This document shows positions 54,229 to 63,054 of a stretch of DNA of 64,000 nt, one piece after another. Source of the DNA: Pseudemcibacter aquimaris (GTDB lineage Bacteria > Pseudomonadota > Alphaproteobacteria > Sphingomonadales > Emcibacteraceae); contig NZ_CP079800.1 of assembly GCF_028869115.1 (NCBI RefSeq), positions 2,703,501 to 2,767,500 on the forward strand, written 5' to 3'. A model generated the notes under the pieces. The model worked only from the letters and a program-made list of their open reading frames with translations, was not told the origin of the DNA and ran no database searches. Position numbers and translations under genes: made by a program. Each line of letters begins with the position of its first letter. The stretch's first letter is position 1.

Positions 54229-56316
54229 ATGAAAAATCTATTTATGGCGCTGGGGGCGATTGCGACAAGCTTTGCCACCTTCGGTGCTGTAGCAGAGGAA
54301 CCAGGCACCGCAAACGGTGAATGGCATCACTATACTGGTGATGTAAAAGGTTCCCGCTATACGCCGCTTGATCAAATCAATGCGGACAACTTTGAAGACC
54401 TTGAAATGGTCTGGAACTTTTCAACGAAAAATCTTGGTACACGCGGCGAATATAAGCTTGAAGTAACACCGATTATGGTTGATGGCGTGCTTTACGCGAC
54501 GGCAGGCACGCGCCGTACGGCAATCGCCCTTGACGGTGCAACAGGGGAATTAATGTGGCTTCACAGTATGCGCGAAGGCCTTCGTGCGGGTATGGCCCCA
54601 CGTCAACTATCCGGTCGCGGTCTTGCCTATTGGTCAGACGGCAATGGCGACAATCGTGTTTTCTATGTGACAACAGGATATAAACTTGTTGCCCTTAACG
54701 CGCAAACTGGTGTTCCAATTGATAGCTTCGGAACAGATGGTAATGGTATTCTTGACCTTAAAATCGGTGCTGTTCAAGGCAACGAAGTACAGATCGACCT
54801 TGTGACCGGTGAAATCGGTCTTCATGCGACACCAACTGTTGCCGGTGATCTGATCATCGTGGGTTCCGCGATGAAAGAAGGCATGACCATTGATAACTAC
54901 AACAACACCAAAGGTCTTGTTCGCGCATTCGACGTCAGAACAGGCGAAAAAGTATGGCAGTTTGACCCAATTCCACGTCCGGGCCAATTCGGTAACGACA
55001 CATGGCTTGATAATTCATGGGAACGCAATGGTAACACAGGTGTTTGGACACAAATCACTGTAGACGAGAAAAACGAGCTAGTTTTCCTAGCGGTTGAAAG
55101 CCCTGCGTCTGACTTCTACGGCGGTCACCGTCCGGGTAACAACCTGTTTGGTGAAAGTCTTGTTGCTGTTGATCTAAAAGACGGTTCTTACAAATGGCAT
55201 TTCCAAGTGGTTCACCATCCAATTTGGGACCATGACCTGTCATCTGCCCCACTTGTCATGGATGTAACCATTGATGGTCAAGAACGTGAGATTATCGCGC
55301 TTCCAACAAAGCAGGCATTCATTTACGCGTTTGACCGTATTACAGGCGAGCCGATTTGGGATATTCCTGAAATGCCAGTACCACAAGGCAGCGTGCCGGG
55401 CGAATGGTATTCACCAACACAACCAATGCCACCAATGCATCTAATGTATGGTCGTGGTAAGTTGGATCTGCCGAATGATCTGATCGACTTTACACCGGAA
55501 ATGCGCCAAGCAGCCCTTGATAAAATGCATCACTGGGACTGGAGCAACGGTGGAATGTATAACCCACCAATCGAAGGTGATGTAAATGGCCTTCTTGGTG
55601 CGATTAACATTGGTGCGACATCTGGTGGTACAAACTGGCCGGGTGCGTCATTCGATCCTGAATCAGGTATCGTATATGCACCAGCATCACAAGTATTCCT
55701 TGATAACCTATCACTGGCACCACCGCCAGAGGGCTACTCAAACGTGAACTATATGGCCGGCCGTAAAGGTGAGCCATTCCGTATGCGTAATGCAGCGGGT
55801 ACAGGTCAAAACCCTGATGCACCGGATGAAAAGCCGCAGTTCGAAGAATACGACTGGAGCAAACCACCAGTTGATATGCCATCTCTTTCAGTAGAAGGCC
55901 TTTCAATTCTGAAGCCACCATATGGCGTTCTTTCAGCGATTGACATGAACAAAGGTGAAGTGATCTGGAAAGTGCCACACGGTGAAACACCAGATAACGT
56001 TCGTAATCATCCAAAACTACGTGATCTTGACATTCCACGTACTGGCCAAGGCGCCAACGTTGGCGTGGTTGTGACCAAGACACTTGTGATTGTTGGTGAT
56101 CAGCGCGTAACGAACCCTCGTGACCGTGAACGCGGCGCGATGCTTCGTGCATATGACAAAATGACTGGTGATCATGTTGGTGAAGTTTGGATGCCAGCGG
56201 GTCAATCCGGTTCACCGATGTCATACCAAATCGATGGTAGACAATATATTGTTGTGGCTGTTAGTGGCGGTGCATATCCGGGTGAATTCCGTGCATATGC
56301 CCTACCTGAAGATTAA
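54229..56316 (+). CDS. PQQ-dependent (quinoprotein) dehydrogenase
   Basis: The protein is an eight-bladed quinoprotein with a signal peptide (cleavage near AVA-EEP, residue 22), acting in the periplasm. WHHYTGDVKGSRYTPLDQIN at the start, NGNTGVWTQITVDE, YKWHFQVVHHPIWDHDLSSAP, GATSGGTNWPGASFDPESG and the C-terminal GSPMSYQIDGRQYIVVAVSGG are family features of the PQQ glucose/alcohol dehydrogenase group. No CxxCH heme site is present, so it lacks the cytochrome domain of quinohemoproteins. The start at 54229 follows GGAGG and exposes the signal peptide. It has its own promoter and a strong terminator. No pqq biosynthesis genes are in the window. Confidence 0.92.
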   Translation: MKNLFMALGAIATSFATFGAVAEEPGTANGEWHHYTGDVKGSRYTPLDQINADNFEDLEMVWNFSTKNLGTRGEYKLEVTPIMVDGVLYATAGTRRTAIALDGATGELMWLHSMREGLRAGMAPRQLSGRGLAYWSDGNGDNRVFYVTTGYKLVALNAQTGVPIDSFGTDGNGILDLKIGAVQGNEVQIDLVTGEIGLHATPTVAGDLIIVGSAMKEGMTIDNYNNTKGLVRAFDVRTGEKVWQFDPIPRPGQFGNDTWLDNSWERNGNTGVWTQITVDEKNELVFLAVESPASDFYGGHRPGNNLFGESLVAVDLKDGSYKWHFQVVHHPIWDHDLSSAPLVMDVTIDGQEREIIALPTKQAFIYAFDRITGEPIWDIPEMPVPQGSVPGEWYSPTQPMPPMHLMYGRGKLDLPNDLIDFTPEMRQAALDKMHHWDWSNGGMYNPPIEGDVNGLLGAINIGATSGGTNWPGASFDPESGIVYAPASQVFLDNLSLAPPPEGYSNVNYMAGRKGEPFRMRNAAGTGQNPDAPDEKPQFEEYDWSKPPVDMPSLSVEGLSILKPPYGVLSAIDMNKGEVIWKVPHGETPDNVRNHPKLRDLDIPRTGQGANVGVVVTKTLVIVGDQRVTNPRDRERGAMLRAYDKMTGDHVGEVWMPAGQSGSPMSYQIDGRQYIVVAVSGGAYPGEFRAYALPED

Positions 56317-56337
56317 TCGGGTAAACATAATTATTTT

Positions 56338-56366
56338 AAAGGGAGCGTTCAGCGCTCCCTTTTTTT
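56338..56366 (+). terminator. Rho-independent terminator after the PQQ dehydrogenase
   Basis: AAAGGGAGCG (56338-56347) pairs with CGCTCCCTTT (56353-56362) around TTCAG, and the T-run goes on to 56366. It overlaps the stop codon of the convergent ligase gene and may stop transcription from that side weakly. Confidence 0.88.
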
Positions 56367-58122
56367 ATTGATGTTCAACTTTTCCACAGAATTGTGAAAG
56401 CCAACTTTCAAGATTTTTGTGATCGGTATATTCCGCGATGACATCATCATAATTGACGTTTTTATCAACGATACAGCGATCAAAATAATCCAGAGGCAAA
56501 CCCGTTTTCATTAGATCATCCGCCCTCAAAGAAACGACAATTGCATCACATGATTTATTCAGCACCAGTGTTTGACAGTTATTCGCCAAAGTATCATGCA
56601 ACTGACTTAATCTTCCGCTTTCGAACATCGCAAATTCGTGACAGGCAAAGCCGCATTTATCATGTTTTTCAAGGTTGCTCTTATAATAATTCAGCGCTAT
56701 TTCATGATGATCCGCAATAAACAATGTTGTATCAATCCGGCCTTGCGTTTCCCCAAAATAATTTTCCATAATTCTGTCCCCAAATGCCAGGACAGACCCC
56801 GGGTAGGCATTCACTTCAATAATTGCCCCATTATCACGCCAAGATTTTGAAATATCTGTTGAAATCATATCTATTCCTACAGAATCCAACCGAAACGTTT
56901 TACAAATATCTTCGGCCATTTCCACTGTATCTGGATGCATATCTTCGATATTTATAGGTTCTTTTGTGCCCCCGGCATGCCTGTTCACAATGTCAGTCAG
57001 CAATACCTCTTGCCCTTTATCAGGAATACTATTGCCATTCAAATTGGCGTTTCTCAAATTCCTAGTAACACGTTCATCGAATTGAATGTCTTTAAGCAAA
57101 AATTTCGCATTTTTTAATTCTTTGCGCCGTCTGTTTTCAACATCAATCAATTCTTTTACCGTTGAAATTCCGTCCCCAAAAACCTTTGCACCAGCGCAGA
57201 TATCAACGCCAAGTATCTTATTTTTTGAAAGTGTAATACGGTATAAATCACCATCAATATGTTTTTCTACAACAACCCCATCTGATGACAATTTCGATGC
57301 TAGCGAAAATGCGTCTCGGGCTTGCTCCAATGTCTGAATATTTGCCGTTACACCATTACCCATTCCTTCTGATAATGGTTTGATTACGACAGGAAAATTT
57401 ATCTGCCTTATTGCATCAACGCACATTTGAAAATTTTTGACCACAGCTTGTTCAGGGGTCGGATACCCAATACGCTGTAACACATTTACAGTGAGTGACT
57501 TACTATCCTGTAACCTATAGCCAATTTGGCTATCAAGTTCTGTCAAACCATAATCAAAAATTTTCGAATGGATACCCTGACCAAACACAGTAAAAGGTGT
57601 AGTTTCTAGCAATAATAAAAAAGGAATATTTTTTCTTTTCGCTGCATTTCTAAATTTTTGAGTAAGTTCAGAAGGTGACCAATAAATCAAGAATTGAGAA
57701 AGTTCATTTATTTTTGTCACAAACGGCACAGGAGGGGTTTCAATATCTGATTTAATAAATTGCATAATCAGAACCGCTGTTTCCACAGCATTCTTCATCG
57801 CCAAAGCATTGTCATATTCTGCAACAAGCCTATTCACACCTGATTTTAAGTGCTGAACATTTGTATTCATATTTTGATGTTTTTGAAACTGAAAGAAAAC
57901 ATTTACCAATGACACTAACAAATCATGAACATTATTTTTTTCATTATTTACTAATTTATCTGATAACGGTTTAGGCAATATTTTATGCAGTTTCTGAATT
58001 TCATTTGCCGATATCTCAAAACCGTTTCCAAAAGTGGCCTGATCATAATCAAACAACACCGATTTTGAATTCGAATATAAACTTGGGCCAGATGTGATTT
58101 TAATTTTCAATTTATTATTCAT
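56365..58122 (-). CDS. CphA-like ATP-grasp ligase with degenerate M domain (copy B)
   Basis: The 585-residue protein follows the cyanophycin synthetase plan. An N domain covers about 1-150. The ATP-grasp domain at about 205-455 has KPLSEGMGNGVTANI, VVEKHIDGDLYRI, VFGDGISTVKELIDVENRRR and IIEVNAYPG with Glu436 and Asn438. Residues 460-556 resemble the first part of the Mur-ligase-like M domain (DAIVVSLRADDLMKTGLPLDYFDRC), but the P-loop GTNGKTTT position reads ADHHEIALN, so this site is dead and the rest is missing. The architecture recalls CphA2, which joins pre-made Asp-Arg dipeptides. The gene overlaps copy A by eight bases. The product is unknown. Confidence 0.82.
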   Translation of the reverse strand: MNNKLKIKITSGPSLYSNSKSVLFDYDQATFGNGFEISANEIQKLHKILPKPLSDKLVNNEKNNVHDLLVSLVNVFFQFQKHQNMNTNVQHLKSGVNRLVAEYDNALAMKNAVETAVLIMQFIKSDIETPPVPFVTKINELSQFLIYWSPSELTQKFRNAAKRKNIPFLLLLETTPFTVFGQGIHSKIFDYGLTELDSQIGYRLQDSKSLTVNVLQRIGYPTPEQAVVKNFQMCVDAIRQINFPVVIKPLSEGMGNGVTANIQTLEQARDAFSLASKLSSDGVVVEKHIDGDLYRITLSKNKILGVDICAGAKVFGDGISTVKELIDVENRRRKELKNAKFLLKDIQFDERVTRNLRNANLNGNSIPDKGQEVLLTDIVNRHAGGTKEPINIEDMHPDTVEMAEDICKTFRLDSVGIDMISTDISKSWRDNGAIIEVNAYPGSVLAFGDRIMENYFGETQGRIDTTLFIADHHEIALNYYKSNLEKHDKCGFACHEFAMFESGRLSQLHDTLANNCQTLVLNKSCDAIVVSLRADDLMKTGLPLDYFDRCIVDKNVNYDDVIAEYTDHKNLESWLSQFCGKVEHQ

Positions 58123-59869
58123 TTATTTCAACATTTCCACAGTATTGAGAAAGCCAATTTTTAAGGTTTTTATGATCAGTTAATGCCTCAATTTTTTTAT
58201 CGATATCTATACCCTGACCAATAATACAACGATCAAAATAATCAAGCGGCAAACCATTGGCGATAATTTCATCAGGCCTAATTGATACAACAAGAGCATC
58301 ACAACTTTTATTCAGAATAAAAGCTTGGCAATAATGTCCTAATCCATTTTTTACGACTTTCAAGGCTCCCGTCTTAAATTCAGCTGTAGTTTTTGATGCG
58401 AAACCAGGGTTTTCGAATTCATTCATTTTTTGATTAAAAATTTTTCTGGCGGCTTCATCATTTTCTGAAACGATTAATGTTGTATCAATTCTTCCTTCGC
58501 TTTTACCAAAGTGTTTCTCTAAAAATTTGTCTGCAAGATCCGGTGCGGCCATCGGATAACAATTTAATTCAATAATGACCCCGACCTCTCGCCAGGATTT
58601 TGAAATATCCGGCGAAATGACATCAATACCTATACTATCAATCCGGAAAAGTAACGAAACCTGCTCGGATAATTCGATATAATCCGGGTGCATATCATCA
58701 ATATTTAGCATTTCGAGAGTACCACCAGCACTGCGATTTGCAATATCACCTAAGATCACTCTTTCACCCTGCTCTGGTATGGTATCCAAAGTATATCCAA
58801 GATTGGTTAAATTCATCTTCAAGCGTTCATCGTGCATTATTTGCTTCACTTTTAAAGCTGCAAGTTCCGGCTCTTTTCTACGGATATTTTCTTTTTCAAT
58901 GAGCGTTTTTATGTTCGACACACCATCCGCGATGACCTGCGCAGGATAACGCCTCGCAAGTCCTAAAACCTCCCCACCAGAGGCCGTAATCCTATGAACG
59001 TCACCCTCCACATGTTTTTCAATCAAAACTTGTTGAGGTGAACATTTATTTGCCTCTTGAAACGCCACTAATAATTGCTCAATCGTTCTGATATTAGCGG
59101 TCACACCAAGGCCACCGCCTTCGCTAAGCGGTTTTATGACGACAGGAAACCCTAACTTGTTTGCTTCCGCAACACACATATCAGGAGAATTAACTATTCT
59201 CTGTTCACTTGTTGGGTAACCAGTTTTCTCCAACAATTCATTGGTAATTGCTTTACTTTTTTGAAGTGTGAAGCCAATAAAACTATCTAGTTCACTGGCA
59301 GAATAATTGAAAATACGGCCATATTTTCCCTGTCCGAAAGAATAAGTATATGAATCATTGACCAGTAACCTTACCGGAATGTTTCGTTCTTTAGCTTTCA
59401 TCAGAAATCCTTGAACGACATTGCCAGCGGCCCATTTTTTAACATATTCAATCATCCTATTAATTTGTCCGATTGCCTGTGGCGCAGCCATTCCTTCCTT
59501 TAACCCTGCCACTTTTAATGTCATCGCAGCCGCCCTTATCGACATAACAGTTCTTCGTTGATTATTATATTCACAGCATAGAATATAATTTCCACCCCCT
59601 TGATCGCTGACTTTAATAAAGTGCTCAATCGGCACGCCAATATTATGCAATGCACTAACAATCATCGGTAATAAATCATGTATTGTTTGAATATTTTCAA
59701 AATTTAGTTCCGCTCTCAAATAGGGTGGTAATATTTTTGAGATTTTAGAAAGATAGTTTGGTGAAACATCAAAATTGCCGCCAAAATCATCTGCGCAATA
59801 TTCAAAGCAGACAATTTTTGAGGAATGTTTTAAAGAAGGGCCAAAGGTTACAGTAATTTTATTATTCAT
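58115..59869 (-). CDS. CphA-like ATP-grasp ligase with degenerate M domain (copy A)
   Basis: This 584-residue paralogue of copy B has the same three parts. The N domain includes GGNYILCCEYNNQRRTVMSI, the ATP-grasp domain includes KPLSEGGGLGVTANI, LIEKHVEGDVHRI and IIELNCYPM (Glu434, Asn436), and the stunted M domain reads ALVVSIRPDEIIANGLPLDYF. The P-loop position again has no GK(S/T) (SENDEAARK). Compared with copy B and CphA, the Pro-Gly after the Asn is Pro-Met, so the active sites have diverged. It is first in the pair. The DNA looks A+T-rich. Amide-bond formation on an amino acid or peptide is the best inference. Confidence 0.82.
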   Translation of the reverse strand: MNNKITVTFGPSLKHSSKIVCFEYCADDFGGNFDVSPNYLSKISKILPPYLRAELNFENIQTIHDLLPMIVSALHNIGVPIEHFIKVSDQGGGNYILCCEYNNQRRTVMSIRAAAMTLKVAGLKEGMAAPQAIGQINRMIEYVKKWAAGNVVQGFLMKAKERNIPVRLLVNDSYTYSFGQGKYGRIFNYSASELDSFIGFTLQKSKAITNELLEKTGYPTSEQRIVNSPDMCVAEANKLGFPVVIKPLSEGGGLGVTANIRTIEQLLVAFQEANKCSPQQVLIEKHVEGDVHRITASGGEVLGLARRYPAQVIADGVSNIKTLIEKENIRRKEPELAALKVKQIMHDERLKMNLTNLGYTLDTIPEQGERVILGDIANRSAGGTLEMLNIDDMHPDYIELSEQVSLLFRIDSIGIDVISPDISKSWREVGVIIELNCYPMAAPDLADKFLEKHFGKSEGRIDTTLIVSENDEAARKIFNQKMNEFENPGFASKTTAEFKTGALKVVKNGLGHYCQAFILNKSCDALVVSIRPDEIIANGLPLDYFDRCIIGQGIDIDKKIEALTDHKNLKNWLSQYCGNVEINE

Positions 59870-59892
59870 TTTTAGTATTTTCTTTTTTATTT

Positions 59893-60624
59893 CTAAAATA
59901 ATTTAAATTGGTCTTTGCTGGCTGGTTTAATACATTCTTCCCCATCATTTCTTGCATTATTTACAAATGGGCTGACTTCGTACATTTCCAACTTCAAATC
60001 AATATCGGTTGATAGTTTATCAAATATCTTCCTATCAGGTGGATCTTCGGGTCTAAGCCATAAATCATAATCCTGCGGTTCAATAATAACAGGTGATCTA
60101 TGATGAATTTTCTTAACGACACCATTTGCTGGCTTTGTGATCAGTGAAACTGTTTCTAGCCAATCATCGCCATTTGGTCCTGTCCATGCTTCCCAAATCC
60201 CAGCAAATGTAAATGGTGCATGATCTTGCAAACAAATATGATATGGAATGGGCGACGCACCATCCCTTTTCCATTCGTAAAAACCATCTGCCGGAACAAG
60301 ACATTTTCGTCTTCTGAACGGGCCGCGAAATGACGGTTTATCCGCAATTGTTTCTGAACGTGCATTTATAAGCGGGCGATCATTTTTTATCTCTTTGGCA
60401 AAATGCGGTACAAGCCCCCAACGCATCAATGCCCCTTCCCGTTCTGGAAGTGGCGCATCCGGAATAATGGCCTGATCTTTATCTGATCCTTTTAAACGGA
60501 TCACGGCAACAGGTTGGCTGGGCGCAATATTAAACCTGGACGGCACCTTGAACGGATACCCCATGTCCATAAATTCAATAAAACTATTATATGCCTCGCT
60601 TGCTAAAGAGTATCTTCCACACAT
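59893..60624 (-). CDS. SRAP-domain protein (YedK/HMCES-like abasic-site DNA-protein crosslinker)
   Basis: The 243-residue protein starts MCGRYSLA, so Cys2 becomes N-terminal after Met removal and can form the thiazolidine crosslink with abasic sites in single-stranded DNA. RFNIAPSQPVAVIR, RWGLVPHFAKE, NARSETIADKPSFRGPFRRR, RCLVPADGFYEW-like CLVPADGFYEWK and HHRSPVII (active-site His) are present in family order. It protects stalled replication sites. It lies 23 bases upstream of the ligase pair on the same strand, so co-transcription is possible though unexplained. Divergent from it is a NUDIX gene. Confidence 0.95.
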   Translation of the reverse strand: MCGRYSLASEAYNSFIEFMDMGYPFKVPSRFNIAPSQPVAVIRLKGSDKDQAIIPDAPLPEREGALMRWGLVPHFAKEIKNDRPLINARSETIADKPSFRGPFRRRKCLVPADGFYEWKRDGASPIPYHICLQDHAPFTFAGIWEAWTGPNGDDWLETVSLITKPANGVVKKIHHRSPVIIEPQDYDLWLRPEDPPDRKIFDKLSTDIDLKLEMYEVSPFVNNARNDGEECIKPASKDQFKLF

Positions 60625-60676
60625 TCTTATTATTCGCTATAGTGATTTCAATAAGATAATAAACGAAAAAAATCAT

Positions 60677-61111
60677 ATGAAAAGAGAGTATCCCAAAAGA
60701 CCCATTCCCGGTGTCGGTGTTGTCGTTTTTAACGGTGAAAAAATCCTATTAATCAAACGTAACAAGGAACCAAAAGCAGCAGAATGGAGCATTCCAGGCG
60801 GTGCCCAAGATCTTGGTGAAACATTGACAGAATGCGCTATGCGCGAAGTTAATGAAGAAACCGGTATTAAGATAGAAAATATCACACTCTTAAAAGCCGT
60901 AGATTACATTGATAAAGATGAAAATAATGATATCCGCTTTCATTATAGTTTAATCGATTATATGGCCGATTATAAATCGGGTGATTTGGTCGCAGGCGAC
61001 GATGTCCTTGACGCAAAATGGGTTCACATCAATGATTTTAAAAGCTATAACCTTTGGCAGGAAACAATCGATTTAATAGAAGACGCAATTGTACATAGAC
61101 GATCCAAATAG
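60677..61111 (+). CDS. NUDIX hydrolase
   Basis: The 144-residue protein has the complete Nudix box at 42-64 (GAQDLGETLTECAMREVNEETGI) in the pattern Gx5Ex7REUxEExGU, after PGVGVVVFNGEKILLIKR. It hydrolyses a nucleoside diphosphate linked to some moiety, using Mg2+. The start at 60677 is chosen since similarity begins at RPIPGVGVVV; an upstream ATG in the frame runs into the SRAP gene on the opposite strand. The substrate is unknown, possibly ADP-ribose or a damaged nucleotide. It overlaps a small membrane-protein frame at its 3' end. Confidence 0.92.
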   Translation: MKREYPKRPIPGVGVVVFNGEKILLIKRNKEPKAAEWSIPGGAQDLGETLTECAMREVNEETGIKIENITLLKAVDYIDKDENNDIRFHYSLIDYMADYKSGDLVAGDDVLDAKWVHINDFKSYNLWQETIDLIEDAIVHRRSK

Positions 61112-61250
61112 CAAACCCCCACAAAGCTTGCCAAAACGCTTTATTACAAGCTTTGGAAGGCATATAAAAGTATTGTTGATCGCTGCAGGATTCTCAACAA
61201 TCGCTTATGGGTCCATGTATTTGCTTCTTATGTGGGCCGGAAGAATTTAG
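61089..61250 (+). CDS. Possible 53-residue single-helix membrane protein
   Basis: A TTG-initiated frame overlapping the NUDIX 3' end by 23 bases encodes a basic N-terminus (LPKRFITSFGRHIK) and one hydrophobic helix (VLLIAAGFSTIAYGSMYLLL) ending MWAGRI. AGAAG lies upstream. It ends ten bases before the DUF2842 gene. The positive-inside layout argues for a real small protein, but the start is uncertain and no family is recognised. An alternative TTG is 13 codons further in, just before PKRF. Confidence 0.4.
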   Translation: MYIDDPNSKPPQSLPKRFITSFGRHIKVLLIAAGFSTIAYGSMYLLLMWAGRI

Positions 61251-61260
61251 AGTATAAAGA

Positions 61261-61491
61261 ATGAACGAAAATCCACCGCCAAAAATAAGTAAACTTCTGT
61301 GGCTACTTTTAATGCTGGCAGTCATGACCATCTATATTTTATTGGTCGCGCGTCTTATTGATGCCTTATTTGCCGGAAATATTATCATGGAATTGATCAG
61401 CTATATTCTGGCTGGCATCATCTGGGTTTTCCCAGCAAAAAAAATAATGTTTATCATCAATAGAACGGATACTGATAACGGGGATCAATAA
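61261..61491 (+). CDS. DUF2842 small membrane protein
   Basis: The 76-residue protein has two membrane helices (LLWLLLMLAVMTIYILLVARL and LISYILAGIIWVFPAKKIM). The feature GIIWVFPAKKI matches the end typical of DUF2842, a family almost limited to Alphaproteobacteria and without known function. AAAGAATG carries the start. The stop overlaps the next ATG by one base (TAATG), coupling it to the EipA-like lipoprotein. Confidence 0.82.
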   Translation: MNENPPPKISKLLWLLLMLAVMTIYILLVARLIDALFAGNIIMELISYILAGIIWVFPAKKIMFIINRTDTDNGDQ

Positions 61492-62111
61492 TGGGCAATT
61501 TCATCAGGCTTCTATCACTGTCTTTTGTTTTTATTCTTTCGGCATGTGCCAGCAATAACACGGAAAATTCTGCACCGCCACAGCGTTCCGCGGCGGAACG
61601 CCCAAATATGAATTCAGCAGACCCAAATAGCACCTATGACAAAGAAAATGTCATCAATGCCGCATCTGAATTTTTCGGCGAAGGATCAGAAGCCGTTGCA
61701 AGTGTTATTGAAAAGGCATTTGCCGATCTTGGCCGCCCTAACGGATATATCATTGGTACAGAAGCAAGCGCCGCTTTAATCGTCGGTGCCCGTTATGGTG
61801 ATGGTGTTCTTTCCCACAAAATAGAAGGCGACACCAAAGTATACTGGAAAGGGCCATCTATCGGCATTGACGTTGGTGCCAATGGATCACGTGTATTTGC
61901 GCTTGTGTATAATTTGAACGATACACAAGAGCTGTATCAGCGTTTCCCGGCCGTTGAAGGAAGTCTTTATTATGTCGCCGGTGTGGGAATGAATTACCAA
62001 CAGGTTGACGAAATCGTTATTGCACCAATTCGCATGGGCGTTGGCCTGCGCGCGGGCGTTAATCTTGGGTACTTACATTTCACCAAAGAAAGAAGCTGGA
62101 ACCCGTTTTAA
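61491..62111 (+). CDS. EipA-like (DUF1134) envelope integrity lipoprotein
   Basis: The 206-residue protein matches DUF1134/EipA, a periplasmic beta-barrel-like envelope protein of Alphaproteobacteria needed for cell-envelope integrity. The family region runs from about residue 60: EFFGEGSEAVASVIEKAFADLG, GYIIGTEASAALIVGARYGDG, VYWKGPSIGIDVGANGSRVF, VAGVGMNYQQ and GVGLRAGVNLGYLHF. A signal peptide ends in the lipobox LSAC (Cys19), so this copy is probably a lipoprotein, whereas known EipA is processed as a soluble periplasmic protein. It is coupled to the DUF2842 gene by TAATG. Confidence 0.9.
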   Translation: MGNFIRLLSLSFVFILSACASNNTENSAPPQRSAAERPNMNSADPNSTYDKENVINAASEFFGEGSEAVASVIEKAFADLGRPNGYIIGTEASAALIVGARYGDGVLSHKIEGDTKVYWKGPSIGIDVGANGSRVFALVYNLNDTQELYQRFPAVEGSLYYVAGVGMNYQQVDEIVIAPIRMGVGLRAGVNLGYLHFTKERSWNPF

Positions 62112-62114
62112 AAT

Positions 62115-62894
62115 TTAAACGGGCGTTACCACTTTATGAAATTCCGGTTTTTCCGGTGTTGATAATTCCGGCATATATTTATAACCATCCATATCGAAAC
62201 CAAGAATGTCATCTGCATTTTTGATGCGGTTCTGGATAATATAACGCGCCATCATACCACGGGCGCGTTTCGCCATCATTCCAGGGCTTTTCGCGACGCC
62301 CTCTTTCACAATTTTAAAGACCGGCGTAATTACGCGTCCTTTTAATTCTTTTTCGTTGATGGATTTAAAATATTCATTGGACGCACAATTGATAATCACA
62401 TCTGATTTTTGTTCATCCAGCAAATTATTTAAACCGTCCGTAAGCGTATTACCCCAAAATTCATAAAGGTTCTTTCCTTTTGGATTTGAAAGACGACAAC
62501 CCATTTCAAGACGGTATGCCTGCATCAAATCAAGCGGACGCAACATGCCATAAAGGCCAGATAAAATACGGAAATGATCCTGCGCAAAGTTAAGATCGTC
62601 ATCGGAAAGCGTTTCCGCATCAAGACCGACATATGTATCACCCTTAAAAGCAAAGGCGGCCTGTCTTGCGTTTGTTAAAGAAAATGGTCTTGAAAAATCA
62701 CGGTATCGTTCATAATTCAGATCCGCGATTTTTTCGCTCACTTTCATAAGTTTTTCAATATCACCACGTGTCAATTTTCTTGCGACATTAATCAGTTCCT
62801 CACTTTGATCCAGATAATCCGGTTCTGACCAGTTTGGGCGCACTTCATCACTTGCGAAATCAAGTTTTTTTGCGGGTGATACAACAACAATCAT
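62115..62894 (-). CDS. yaaA: YaaA-family peroxide stress protein (DUF328)
   Basis: The 259-residue protein carries the YaaA pattern: SPAKKLDFASDE at the start, LNYERYRDFSRPFSLTNARQAAFAFKGDTYVGL, ILSGLYGMLRPLDLMQAYRLEMGCRL and INCASNEYFKSI, ending in a YIIQNRIKNADDILGFDMDGYKY stretch. In E. coli YaaA lowers free iron and protects DNA from peroxide. It converges with the EipA-like gene, three bases apart. No OxyR box was identified upstream. Confidence 0.95.
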   Translation of the reverse strand: MIVVVSPAKKLDFASDEVRPNWSEPDYLDQSEELINVARKLTRGDIEKLMKVSEKIADLNYERYRDFSRPFSLTNARQAAFAFKGDTYVGLDAETLSDDDLNFAQDHFRILSGLYGMLRPLDLMQAYRLEMGCRLSNPKGKNLYEFWGNTLTDGLNNLLDEQKSDVIINCASNEYFKSINEKELKGRVITPVFKIVKEGVAKSPGMMAKRARGMMARYIIQNRIKNADDILGFDMDGYKYMPELSTPEKPEFHKVVTPV

Positions 62895-62990
62895 AATTTT
62901 TATCCCTGATTATAATACTTCTAATTTATGATTATAGAGATAACACAGACTTTTAAAAATTACAGCATAATTAATATATGATATGCCCTA

Positions 62991-63020
62991 TTGACTTTAT
63001 GACCAATAACACCATCTAAT
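62991..63020 (+). promoter_or_regulatory. Possible promoter of the MATE gene
   Basis: TTGACT at 62991-62996 and TCTAAT at 63015-63020 have an 18-base spacer and lie 34 bases upstream of the start codon. The -10 is weak, so the call is tentative. Confidence 0.3.
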
Positions 63021-63054
63021 GTTCCGATAATTATTAAATTCAGGTATTCATTAA

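Noticed and set aside
55604-56224. A 206-codon open frame on the minus strand inside the PQQ dehydrogenase gene
   Set aside because: It is wholly antisense to a clear gene, has low-complexity His/Ser/Leu composition and matches no family.
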